This document shows positions 23,201 to 31,515 of a stretch of 64,000 bases of DNA, one piece after another. The first letter of the stretch is position 1. Each line of letters begins with the position of its first letter. This stretch comes from Patiria miniata. Its lineage: Eukaryota > Echinodermata > Asteroidea > Valvatida > Asterinidae. Location: positions 31,299,334 to 31,363,333 of the forward strand of contig NW_024037074.1 in the NCBI RefSeq assembly GCF_015706575.1. The letters run 5' to 3'. The position numbers and the translations under genes were made by a program. The notes below the pieces were generated by a model. It worked only from the letters and a program-made list of their open reading frames with translations, made no database searches and was not told where the DNA came from.

Positions 23201-26200
23201 AAATGAAATGCACTGGTCAGTTGAGGAAGGGCTGATAAACCCAATCCACCTCCAATGATCCGACCTTCGAATACATTTTTCATCGTCATTTACGACCTCT
23301 GAAAACGGCCATTGGCTTAGAATACTAATTAAGCCGTGCAAAGTTCATCTGTGAATTCAAAACTCGCAGACAAGCCTTTGAAGGGTGTTTTGTTGCGTGA
23401 AACATGATGACATTTAATTACACTAGGCACGGAAAAGTATAAGCTTAGCCGTAGGCCTCTACCTATGTAGTATTTACGATAACCAAATTAGATAGTGCTT
23501 CAATCTGACTGGTAGGCCTTCTTAAGTAGCATTCAGTATAGCGATTTTCACACATTAGTGGCGCCTTCTTTTGATCATTGTTACAGTGTTGTTGCATTTA
23601 CAAATCACACGCGGAGTCGCCAAACGTATCCATTAATATTTTCAATCCCTTAGCAGAACTTCAACTTTACCAAGTACGCCTTGGTAGTTACTGAAGACGA
23701 CTTTAAACACGTGCGACTATTAAACCATGTACACAGTTTTTGAGCTTACATAGGTGGCTTTTCCTACTAATCGATGGGGAAAAACCGGGAAATAATAGCC
23801 ATTTGTCGCTCTTCTGTTGACATTTCCAACAACAATGTTCGGTACGTTTGTACAAAAAGTTTGGGGCCAAGGCTGATGTTTGGTATAGCCGAATGTTTGG
23901 TATAGCGGTGTTCGATATAGTGACGGTCCACTGTGTACTTGAATCAAGCGGTAAAGGAGCGGAATCTGCAGGTTGTCCCACAAAAAAAAACCAATTAATA
24001 TATTGTTGAAAACAAATTAATATACTGCATGTGAGTTTTGGAATATTTTCAAACTACCTCTTAAAGTCAGATAACCAATGTACCATACAAACTTTATTTC
24101 ATTCCAATCTATGCATTAGTACAAACGCTATGCTTCATTGAACTCAAGGGTTGAAAATCGTCTTGGGCCACTTTCCTAATTAAAAGTGAGAAAGCGCAGT
24201 TAGAGAAACACACAAAGGCTTTATTTTCTTTGAGAAAAACAGGGGTTTATTCTTGGTTAAGACACCAAAAACAGCATCAATATTGCAATGGTTTATATAA
24301 TCATTTGGGACACAAAAACGATGATTCCAAATATTGAAAACATTTTCCATTAAATGCCGTCTTGAGGCTGGTTCGTATTCGTGCGAAAGCGAAAGCGAAC
24401 GCGATGTTGTGACGTCATGAGGAGAATTCGCGCTGCGAATTCGTAAAAGTTGAACTTATTTCAACTCGGGCGAATTTCGCAGCGAATATGTTTCATGACG
24501 TCAAATTTGCTTCGCATTCGCATGAAGTATGAACCGGGGTTTAATTTGTTAATTAAGAATGTATTGTTTACTGGTGTGGAATAGCCGATAAATCACTCAA
24601 TTTCATTCACTCTGCTCTTACCAGATCGAATGCTTCGAGCTGATAAAGAGAAATCTTCTGGTGACACTACCATCAGCTGTGAACCTCAGCCACATGGCAT
24701 TGCCGGTTGAGAGCCTGTCTCCTCCACAAGGGTCCGTCGGAGTGGGAGCAGTCCCCAACCTGATCAGGCGGGGGACTGCTCCCACTCCGACGGAAGACCC
24801 TTGTGGAGGTGACAGTAGAGTCGCGGCCCTCCCCGGCACTCAGATGGTCGCAACAACTCTCCGCGTTAAAAGCGTGGAAACTGAGGAGGATTCCCAGGTC
24901 CTCCGCTGTTTGGATGATCCACTGGATGTCCAGATTGTTCTGGTAGTTGCTTGGATAGGATGGTGAAGTAATTTCGACTTCCTCGTTCCTCTCATCAAAA
25001 GATTGACAAGATTTGGCACTGTGTTAGAACCCCCCCCCCCCCACCCCCAAGAAAATGAAATTTAGAAATAATAGTTTTATATTGTTTAAAACTACTAAAT
25101 TATGTATTTGAATACAGTGAATGATAGCCCTAACCTGTTTCACAACTCGTGCCAACAAACCCATCAAGACATTCACAGATGAAGCCATCGCTTCCGAATG
25201 GTTGACATGTCCCGTTGTTCAGACAAGAGTTCAACACACAGCCTGTAATCACAACAAAAATTCTCATGATATTAATGCTAACGTGTACAGCAATTTCTGC
25301 AAGTCCGGTTTCCAATGGTGATATTAAAATGCATTAAATGAAAGAAGGCAACATTTTGTTACGTTTAATCAACTTGTTACGGTTCTTTTTACACCGACAG
25401 TATGGACATCTGCTTTTCTGCTAACAGAATAGCAGAAAAGCAGATTGAACATTTTGTTCAAATGCATTTTTCTAATTTTCTGCTTTTCTGCTACCAGAAA
25501 AGCAGATTGAACGTTTTGCTAAAACGCATTTTTCTACTTTTCGGCTTTTTTGCTACCAGAAAGCAAGTTTTACTTTTTGCCCTTCACTGGCGTTTCAAAA
25601 GTGGACATCTGATTTTCTGCTACCAGAAAAGCAGATTGAACATTTTGTCACGTTGGTTCAAAAGTGGACATCTGCTTTTCTGCTTTCAAAATAGCAGAAA
25701 AGCAGATCAGACGTTTTTGTAAAATGCATTTTTCTACCTTTGAACGTTTTGGACAAATCCACTTTTCTGCTTTTCTGCTTCCGAGAAAGCTGATCCAACG
25801 TTTCTGTCACACCAGTCTAAAAGTGGCCAACGGCGCTGCCGCAAGCTGCATACACCCGCCCCCCAAAATGGCCTGTTCCAAGTAACTCCACCCTCCGGCG
25901 TGACGTAAACATCTGATGAGTGGCGGATCTGGCCATCCAGTCCAAGGTGTATGGACACAAAAGGCTTTGAGGCGCCGCCAACTTAATTGTCAGTGCCACT
26001 GCACTGTTGTGCTTTGACGCTTGTGCCCTGTAGGATAGCACTATACCCGGCCCACGTGTGACACTGGGTCAGTGATAGGCATTAAGAAGACCAAAAGCTG
26101 TCGCACACTGAGACGAGGAAACTTAACTGACTAAAACTTCTGACTAAACATGAAAATACCAGCAATTGTTGATGCTTCAGTTGGTGGTTGAGTTGGACCA

Positions 26201-29200
26201 ATAGTCGGTAGTTGAGTAGCTGCTGCTGTTGGTGGTTGAGTTGGTGCAATAGTCGGTATTTGAGTTGGTGCTGCGGTTAGTGGATGAGTTGGTGCTGCGG
26301 TTGGTGGTTGAGTTGGTGCTGCGGTTGGTAGATCCGAGGGTGGATGAGTTGGTGCTACGATTGGTGGATCGGTTGGTGCTGCAGTAGGTGGATTAGTTGC
26401 CGGGTCTGCTGGTTGAGGTGGTGATGGTGGTTCGATGTTTGCTTTAAAGAAAAAAGTGTTGATATGTGATATTAATCTTCATAATGCCTTCGGTTTAGGA
26501 TTTAAAGCAGATACCAGGCTTTATGCGAAGTCCGACCTCGCTGGACTATGCTTGTGATTGACAGCACACATAATACTGGATAGCTCAGGCACTTACATCC
26601 TATGTCTGGTATGGGGAAGGGAACAGTCAAAATTCTCACCTCCATTGACGATGACAGTGACGAATTTGAGGCCATTGCAGCAGCCTGGTTGACTGGTAAA
26701 CTCTTCGATCAGGTTCTTGACCTCATCCACGAACACGTCCAGGACCTTGTTCAAGTCTGAGTGTTTCTCAGTGGCGTGGATTAGTGCTCGTTTAAAGCGA
26801 CTGAACACCTTGGCGATGACGCTTCCATTACTGCATCGAAAATGGAAAATGTATAGAAAATGTTGAACTTTAAAAATAATGTAGAGATTTGAGCACTTCA
26901 ACGTAAGCGGAGGGTCGGCATATCTTTTGAACATATATTTTTTTCATGCTAGTACAGTCAATTATGAAATTGAAAAACATCATAATAACGTACGTACTAC
27001 TATGCATCATTATTTTATGAAAATAATATACACAATCATTCGTTCCTTGTGGGGGAGCCCTACAATTATGGGACTGATTTTAGTACTTTTTATGTGCTTA
27101 GGGTGACACAACATGAAAAACCATAAGAAGTTACTTTTTTGGAAAAGAGGGTTTGTTAAAAGAATATAATATTATATAATCAACGTTATATACGGTCGGT
27201 ATGCTTTCAATTCAAAACTCACATATATTCCCATACCCAAAATCATATGATAAATACAAGCATAGAATACTAGATTAAGTACATAAATCAAAGAGTTTGT
27301 CAAAGAGGTGAAAATATAAAGGTATATGAAGGCATCTACTGGAAGCCTACAGGCTTGTGGCGAGATGCCTTGGACGGACAAACACAAAACAGAAACAAAT
27401 ACACACGGACAGTTGGACCGCAACGAGACAGAACCTAAGCTCGAAAATTATACTAGAACCTTTTTCACACTTCCGCCATGGGCATGCCGAGCCTCAATCT
27501 GGGAACTTTACACAATAGATATAGCTGGTTCAGTGATTCCCGGGTCGGGGTTCAGATCACTGAACCGGTTATTGTGTAAAGTTGCCAGATCGCGGCACAA
27601 TGGTGGAGCGTGAACAGAGCGAATTGGTGAAAAACCAAATAAGAAAAACTGTTATTTGAATTCATTGCTGACATTATCACTTTGGAAAAAAGCAAGAATT
27701 GGCAAAATATTCAGCTGGCAAATGAAAGTTTAATGATTCTTGAACACATCACCGTTTCCAATGCGCCCTCAAGCACTTGGAAAAGTTTTTACTCAACTCA
27801 CCTGAAGCCGCGAACTTCCGACCCATCATACACGCCACTCTTATCGCTGTTCATGAACATGTTGTCAATCTGTAAATCAAATTTTTGTTCAGAAAAAAAA
27901 AGGCTAAGACAACTTTGATTGTTATACCACTGTCTTGAATACTGTATTTTCATTGCCTAGAACTATCACCTGTTAAGTTTATAAAAAGGCATGGCACACT
28001 CCCTGTGGGATATCACATACGTGATATCCATTGATCTCCATTAGTAAGACTTACTAACTGTGTGCTATGATAGACTGTGTACGTACGGTACACACGGTGT
28101 GAAACGCATGTATCGTTGGTACCCACGCAATTTTCACCATGTTTTCACGCGTGAGTGGGAGCAGCGAACTAGCAGACGATTAGCTGTTTCGAGCACGCAA
28201 CATGCATGTGAGTTGACGTTCGATTGTCATGATTGTTGTGTTTACTGCTGTTTGTTTCGTGATTTTTACAACAAAAGCCAAAGAATCCAACGCCTAGGGT
28301 GCTTTGCGCCCCTTGGGTGTTCAAAACGTCATATCCCGCATCTTCACAGCAGTCAACAATTGTTAACTGATGTAAGACATTCAAGCAGCCATGCTTGATC
28401 CATTGATGTTGGAAAACAAATGGCACATTATATAATTGAGAATTATTGCATGATAGCTGCCATAAGCTACCACAGTCATCTTCAGGTTTGTTTCTATGTT
28501 GGTGGAAAAAGTGAGATCAGTTTGACCAGGCATACGGATCCTATGGGTTCTGACAGTTTTCCGGGTCAAAATGACATTCTGGGTCAAAATGACATTCCCC
28601 GGGTCAAAAAGACACTTTCCGGGTCAAAATTGTCCTTTTCCCGGTCAAAATGGCACTTATTTCCAGTTCAAAATGACACTTCTATCGTTACTCATTTTGG
28701 GGGATTATTTTGACCTGGAAATTGTCCTTTTGACCCTATAACTGACATTGCGACCCGGGAAAGTGTCAGGCTCCATATAGGATCCAGATTCCGGGTCAAA
28801 TTTGACCCGGGGCTTTTTAGATTGCACTTACCGTACTCAAAACCATGTTTTCAAGTTCCTTATACTCTGTGGAAGTTGGGTCGTTGTACTCGTCCTTAAA
28901 TTTCTGTTGAATCGTCATTGAGTAGTCCAGTTCAACCGGGCCTGTCCCAAAGACAAGTAAGTAAAAATGCAAAGGGGTAATTAAACAAGTCACTTTTCTG
29001 GATCTCTATGTTATGGTTAATTCTTGAAAGAGGCTGGGGGCAGGTGAATAACATGCTCCGATTTTTGTTTTAAGGTTCCGATTGTCATCCTACTTGTGCC
29101 GTCAGCGTGTCCAGCAGTGAGAGAGCAACCATGGCAACGGTGTATCTAATTAATGAATAAAATAAGGTCCCCCGACAACATTGATGCACTGAAGCAGGGT

Positions 29201-29721
29201 TCGATTTTTAACTTTTCACTAGTCAGCCGGGCTAAACTAGCCCGCAAGTTTGTTCTCTTATATAGTGTCTCATAAACAACAATGTGTATAGTCATGTAAA
29301 ACATGTTTCATGAGGAAATCTTGGCAGTGTTTTTAATAAACAGATCCAAAAATTTAAGCCTAAACAGTAAATGAAATTAGACACAAATATTAATACAGGT
29401 TGGCTTCTGAATTTAATGATTTATTTCTTCCTGTCTTTTCATCTTTGCCGTAGCCAGCCCGCCGCTGTTCCGACTAGCAATTGGCCAGCGGGCTACCGCT
29501 AAAGTCCGACCCTGTTTTTACAATGGTTTTCACAATCTTCCTATAATATATCGCTTGGACTAGCAAATTAAGGGAAAACATTCAAATATGTTTTCATATT
29601 GTATCACTTTCATTATTTCGACAACTAAGGTTTTCATAAATAAAGTAATGGAAACTGAAAAGAAACTTACCAGACAAGGGTGTTTCCTGTGTCACAACAT
29701 CAGAGACTGAAGTGTGTCCTT
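14223..29721 (-). CDS. Mosaic trypsin-like serine protease (SEA, mucin stalk, EGF, LDLa, Frizzled, S1, LDLa, EGF, CUB)
   Basis: Twenty-two joined exons (listed separately) give about 1,240 codons with every phase compatible; nearly all accessory modules are 1-1 symmetric, the mark of exon shuffling. Order from the N side is SEA, Thr/Pro stalk, EGF, LDLa x2, Frizzled cysteine-rich domain, peptidase S1, LDLa, EGF, CUB, EGF, CUB, LDLa, EGF, CUB, stop. The triad is present: His in TAAHC, Asp in NDIAL, Ser in GDSGGP. Asp six residues before the Ser predicts trypsin-like cleavage after Lys/Arg. RIVGG is the activation site. SEA and Frizzled/LDLa domains recall membrane-anchored matriptase, enteropeptidase and corin, but there the protease is C-terminal, while here seven modules follow it. 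The start, signal or anchor was not found upstream of 29721. A dead CUB exon lies at 24622-25018. Confidence 0.85.
14368..14721 (-). CDS. Protease exon: CUB domain (C-terminal)
   Basis: A phase 1-1 exon of 354 nt. It reads [20 protein letters not shown], then [10 protein letters not shown], ending [12 protein letters not shown]. The SPSYPxxY start and the DYLEVG strand are classic CUB features. Confidence 0.88.
14837..14944 (-). CDS. Protease exon: EGF-like module
   Basis: A 108-nt phase 1-1 exon. It reads [18 protein letters not shown] with [13 protein letters not shown]; six cysteines in the EGF pattern. Confidence 0.9.
15250..16010. repeat. Intronic palindromic repeat (TTCCCACTTTGCCCAGG family)
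   Basis: ATTCCCACTTTGCCCAGG and its reverse complement AAAGTGGGAATTT occur many times, and the ends are loosely inverted (GCACAATGTGGAATT near 15266 against GGAATTCCAATGTTGTGC near 15970). This looks like a fold-back element with internal repeats. Confidence 0.65.
16040..16156 (-). CDS. Protease exon: LDL-receptor class A module
   Basis: A 117-nt phase 1-1 exon. It contains [20 protein letters not shown], with six cysteines and the acidic calcium-binding SDE. Confidence 0.92.
16315..16656 (-). CDS. Protease exon: CUB domain (divergent)
   Basis: A 342-nt phase 1-1 exon reading [19 protein letters not shown] and [13 protein letters not shown]. It lacks the Cys-Cys pair seen in its sister CUB exons, so its disulfide pattern differs; the fold signature is otherwise clear. 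Confidence 0.82.
16777..16884 (-). CDS. Protease exon: EGF-like module
   Basis: A 108-nt phase 1-1 exon reading [19 protein letters not shown] and [13 protein letters not shown]. Confidence 0.9.
17028..17201. mobile_element. MITE, about 175 bp (older insertion, copy 1)
   Basis: The ends are inverted (GGCTGGTTCAAATTC against GAAGTATGAACCGGGG), with GACGTCATGA-type sequence inside and GCGAAAGCGAAAACGAAAAC at one end. The same element is at 24366-24539 in the same relative position of the duplicated EGF-CUB block. Confidence 0.78.
17291..17641 (-). CDS. Protease exon: CUB domain
   Basis: A 351-nt phase 1-1 exon reading [20 protein letters not shown], then [15 protein letters not shown] and [16 protein letters not shown]. 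It is the intact sister of the decayed exon at 24622-25018. Confidence 0.9.
17749..17856 (-). CDS. Protease exon: EGF-like module
   Basis: A 108-nt phase 1-1 exon reading [19 protein letters not shown] and [13 protein letters not shown], nearly identical to the exon at 25135-25242. Confidence 0.9.
18041..18157 (-). CDS. Protease exon: LDLa module directly after the catalytic domain
   Basis: A 117-nt phase 1-1 exon reading [18 protein letters not shown] and [16 protein letters not shown]. It joins the last catalytic exon in phase 1, which shows that the protease domain is not terminal. Confidence 0.88.
18547..18703 (-). CDS. Protease exon: catalytic serine
   Basis: The exon opens [17 protein letters not shown] and continues [20 protein letters not shown] to the C-terminal helix. 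It ends with a donor (TTCAG|GTAAAT) and no stop, in phase 1. Confidence 0.93.
18957..19233 (-). repeat. tRNA-derived SINE (minus orientation)
   Basis: On the minus strand it begins GTGCTGTGGTCCAATGGTTA (A-box-like) and has GGTTTGAAGCC (B-box-like), followed by a body ending ATGGGTCTCATAG. Relatives lie at 63490-63765 and 44325-44605. Confidence 0.7.
19480..19845 (+). mobile_element. LINE 3' fragment
   Basis: The + strand reads [18 protein letters not shown], then [36 protein letters not shown] and DRDVWEV, which I recognise as the C-terminal end of an invertebrate non-LTR retrotransposon protein. It is fragmentary, with frame breaks in the first half, and sits in a protease intron. Confidence 0.7.
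19933..20069 (-). CDS. Protease exon: S1 domain, specificity pocket
   Basis: Reads [19 protein letters not shown] and on to [16 protein letters not shown], phase 1 in and 0 out. The Asp of NDTCQ is six residues before the catalytic Ser of the next exon, the trypsin-type S1 pocket residue. Confidence 0.9.
20106..20303. mobile_element. MITE with CATGGGCGTCGCC ends and G/C homopolymers
   Basis: The ends CATAGGCGTTGCGAGGGG and CCTGGCGACGCCCATG are inverted. Inside, a run of about 18 G is followed by CACTTG and about 19 C, then an A run. A longer relative lies at 30367-30888. Confidence 0.75.
20466..20725 (-). CDS. Protease exon: S1 domain with catalytic Asp
   Basis: Reads [16 protein letters not shown], then [20 protein letters not shown] and [13 protein letters not shown]. 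The Asp of NDIAL is the triad residue. Confidence 0.93.
20985..21145 (-). repeat. SINE-like fragment (minus orientation)
   Basis: A GGCCTAATGGATAAAGGGTT-like stretch on the minus strand and the downstream GGGCATGCC body resemble tRNA-derived SINE heads. It lies in the intron between the His and Asp exons. Confidence 0.45.
21219..21417 (-). CDS. Protease exon: activation site and catalytic His
   Basis: Entered in phase 1 at 21417 it reads [17 protein letters not shown], then [15 protein letters not shown] and [13 protein letters not shown]. Cleavage before IVGG would activate the zymogen. The GDCG cysteine probably tethers the pro-part by a disulfide. A second acceptor at 21406 would break the frame. 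Confidence 0.93.
21869..22201 (-). CDS. Protease exon: Frizzled-type cysteine-rich domain
   Basis: A 333-nt phase 1-1 exon. It reads [19 protein letters not shown], then [18 protein letters not shown] and [13 protein letters not shown]. The LPYNxTxxPN and LFxPxC patterns are the Frizzled CRD signature, as in corin. Confidence 0.9.
22468..22587 (-). CDS. Protease exon: LDLa module
   Basis: A 120-nt phase 1-1 exon reading [20 protein letters not shown] and [17 protein letters not shown]. Confidence 0.9.
22862..22960 (-). CDS. Protease exon: LDLa module (short)
   Basis: A 99-nt phase 1-1 exon reading [19 protein letters not shown] and [10 protein letters not shown]. The acceptor at 22961-22962 is chosen by phase, since the nearer one gives an immediate stop. 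It appears shortened between the first cysteines. Confidence 0.78.
24366..24539. mobile_element. MITE, about 175 bp (copy 2)
   Basis: The sister of 17028-17201, with inverted ends GGCTGGTTCGTATTC and GAAGTATGAACCGGGG. It shares the flanking intron sequence, so it was carried by the block duplication. Confidence 0.78.
24622..25018 (-). pseudogene. Decayed CUB exon of the protease
   Basis: It is highly similar to the intact CUB exon at 17291-17641 and still flanked by an acceptor and a donor. It is 397 nt, not a multiple of three. From the splice phase set by the preceding EGF exon it reads out of the CUB frame. It carries a net +46-nt palindromic insertion (arms 24721-24756 and 24771-24808) and a 2-nt loss near the end (GTCACCAGAA-GATTTC against the sister's GAATGGGTTTC). 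Since the neighbouring exons are both phase 1, skipping it leaves the protein in frame, so loss would be tolerated. Confidence 0.82.
25135..25242 (-). CDS. Protease exon: EGF-like module
   Basis: A 108-nt phase 1-1 exon reading [19 protein letters not shown] and [13 protein letters not shown]. It is intact although the CUB exon that follows it is dead. Confidence 0.9.
25400..25830. repeat. Palindromic tandem repeat TCTGCTTTTCTGCTACCAG
   Basis: At least five units of the form TCTGCTTTTCTGCTA-CAG-AAAAGCAGATTGAAC are spaced 60-110 bases apart. Each can form a hairpin of about 12 bp. Confidence 0.82.
26160..26441 (-). CDS. Protease exon: Thr/Pro-rich mucin-like stalk
   Basis: A phase 1-1 exon of 282 nt. 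It encodes about a dozen units near PTxAPTQPP (for example [16 protein letters not shown]), a likely O-glycosylated stalk. It is a coding minisatellite, so length variation is expected. Confidence 0.85.
26640..26830 (-). CDS. Protease exon: SEA domain, second half
   Basis: Reads [17 protein letters not shown] and ends [15 protein letters not shown] matches the SEA autocleavage consensus G-S-V-V/I-V-type. Confidence 0.82.
27497..27590. repeat. Inverted repeat / hairpin (94 bp)
   Basis: ATCTGGGAACTTTACACAAT is mirrored by ATTGTGTAAAGTTGCCAGAT, and GGTTCAGTGAT by ATCACTGAACC, with a short GGGTCGGGG loop. It lies in a protease intron. Confidence 0.85.
27802..27869 (-). CDS. Protease exon: SEA domain, middle
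   Basis: A 68-nt exon, phase 0 in and 2 out, reading [19 protein letters not shown] and RGF. It fits between the two flanking SEA exons. Confidence 0.8.
28555..28810. repeat. GGGTCAAAATGACA inverted/tandem repeat
   Basis: About six units of CCGGGTCAAAATGACA precede inverted units (TGTCCTTTTGACCC, AAATTTGACCCGGG). It is a fold-back element in a protease intron. Confidence 0.72.
28832..28941 (-). CDS. Protease exon: SEA domain, first half
   Basis: A 110-nt exon reading [19 protein letters not shown] and [14 protein letters not shown], the opening strand and helix of a SEA domain (compare the family pattern DPSSPEYKEL). Confidence 0.82.
29195..29514. mobile_element. MITE-like element with CAGGGT(C/T)CGA ends
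   Basis: The ends CAGGGTTCGATTTTTAACT and GCTAAAGTCCGACCCTG are inverted and imperfect, enclosing GTCAGCCGGGCTAAACTAGC and its mirror AGCCCGC. No transposase and no clear duplication. Confidence 0.55.
29671..29721 (-). CDS. Protease exon: linker ahead of the SEA domain (most 5' exon seen)
   Basis: Acceptor TAATACAG and donor GTAAGT bracket 51 nt, phase 1-1, reading [16 protein letters not shown]. It is Ser/Thr-rich and has no domain. It was assigned by splice sites and phase; exons further upstream must exist. Confidence 0.6.
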
Positions 29722-30366
29722 CTGTATTATATAAATTAAACGAATGATTGACTATTAGGTATGAAAATGAATATCTTAAAATGTATGTAAGCTTTATCGC
29801 TAGGTGAAGTTAAAGAATTCCGATCCTTTGCGTGTTAACTTGAACTTGACGTGTGTGTTAAATCTATTTCGCACAACCAAAGTTTTAAAACCGTTAGAAT
29901 CACGCTCCTTATAAATTCGGCGTAAAAATAGTCATGCTTTCAGAAAAACAAAATCACATCTCTAAGCTCAAATAATGAACATTTCCGATACTTCAGGGTT
30001 TTTTTTTTGGGGGGGGGATTCAGAATCCAGACAAGGAATTCGGATTGAACCTCCAAACAAATAACAAAATTCCATGCCTGTGAAAGGGGGAGGGGGCATA
30101 GGCGAAGTTTCGTTTGGTTTGTCTGTATAAAAAGAGAGGAAATATAATCCGGCTTAAAAACTCTTTTTTGAAAGACAAGTCTTTTTAAAAATATATAAAG
30201 ACAGATTTCCACATTCTTCCAGAAAACTGTGCTCACATCACCCAGATTTAGCTATGATCAGGTGAGGGCAAGTTTACTGTTCTTGAGTAAAATGTGACCA
30301 CATGTTTTCAAAGCTCAGCCTCTGGTTAAGCCTTAAATTCAGATTAATCTTTACGCATATATACCC

Positions 30367-30888
30367 ACGGGCGTCGCCAGGATTTTTCCAGGGCAGTGGC
30401 GTAGCACGGTCATTTTTATTGGGGGAGGGGGTAAACGTTTTGGGGGCGCTGTTCAAAAACGACGATTATGCACACAAACGGCCAATCTTTTCAGGGCGAT
30501 CCATGTGCGAAATTCAGTAAAAGGCACCCAAAATAGCACATGCCACAATAAGGACACCACTTCTTCTTAAACAAGGGCACTTGTTCCGAAAAAAGGGCAC
30601 TCTTTACAAATTGTTGAGGGTGTATAAGCCCGTTCAATACCCCCCACCCCGGCTACACCTATGCAGGAGGGGGGGGGGAAGCAAATTTTCCCCAAAATTC
30701 CTTAATTTTTTCATTATATTCTCAATTTATCATTTTTCCAAGCGTGAGCAGGGGAGCATTTGCCCTACCGCCCCCCCCCCCTCCCAATCAAAGTAACAGC
30801 AATATGGCTTCGCAGCTCTTTTTCCTTTTTTCCCCTTTTTTTCGTTTTCCGGGGGGGGGAACCCATTGCCCCCCTCGCCACGCCCATA
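30367..30888. mobile_element. Larger relative of the GGGCGTCGCC MITE
   Basis: CGGGCGTCGCCAGGATTTTT at the left and CCCCCCTCGCCACGCCCATA at the right are inverted ends. G/C runs inside recall the element at 20106-20303. Confidence 0.65.
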
Positions 30889-31389
30889 TGTTATTACCTA
30901 CTGAAAGGTAGACATTAATCTTACCACAGCAGCAGTATGCGCCTCTGATTCGCATAACATTCAAATAGCAATAATGCGATGAAACCTAAAAAAAAAACCT
31001 ATAAGCAAACACAAAGGTAACATATCTACAACATCATCACGTCATGTAGAGCAATGATAATTTTTTTAGAAACTCAAAATCTCAGTGGGGGCCTTACAGA
31101 AATGTCCCATGAGCATCCCATGGGATTCCCATGGGGTCCCATGAGCTATCCACGTTGACGTAAGGAACCTACACACAAAATGACTTGCTCCATTGTTGTA
31201 CGGGTGTGGCGAACTGGCGATACACATGCTAAACACGCCACAATGCTTGGCGTATAAAGCTTTGAAAAACTCCCTTGTAAATTACCCTAATGCCACGTCT
31301 CACACGAGATATGCAAGTCGTTTAATGTCCTCTCACTGTGGACCGTTAAGGGCAATAGTTCTTTTTGACTCAATGGTTTAAGTCGAAGA

Positions 31390-31515
31390 ATGCACCCGCA
31401 AAGGTGTGGATTCCAAATTTACTAATTACGAATCCACATTTTCTCGTGTAATCTCCTTAACTGAATCCACACTTTGTGACTAGTTTAACAGATTCGTAGT
31501 TCCGAATCCACACTT
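31390..31515. repeat. TGTGGATTC/GAATCCACA inverted repeats
   Basis: TGTGGATTC at about 31406 is followed by three GAATCCACA copies, alternating with AATTACGAA-type spacers. Confidence 0.6.
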
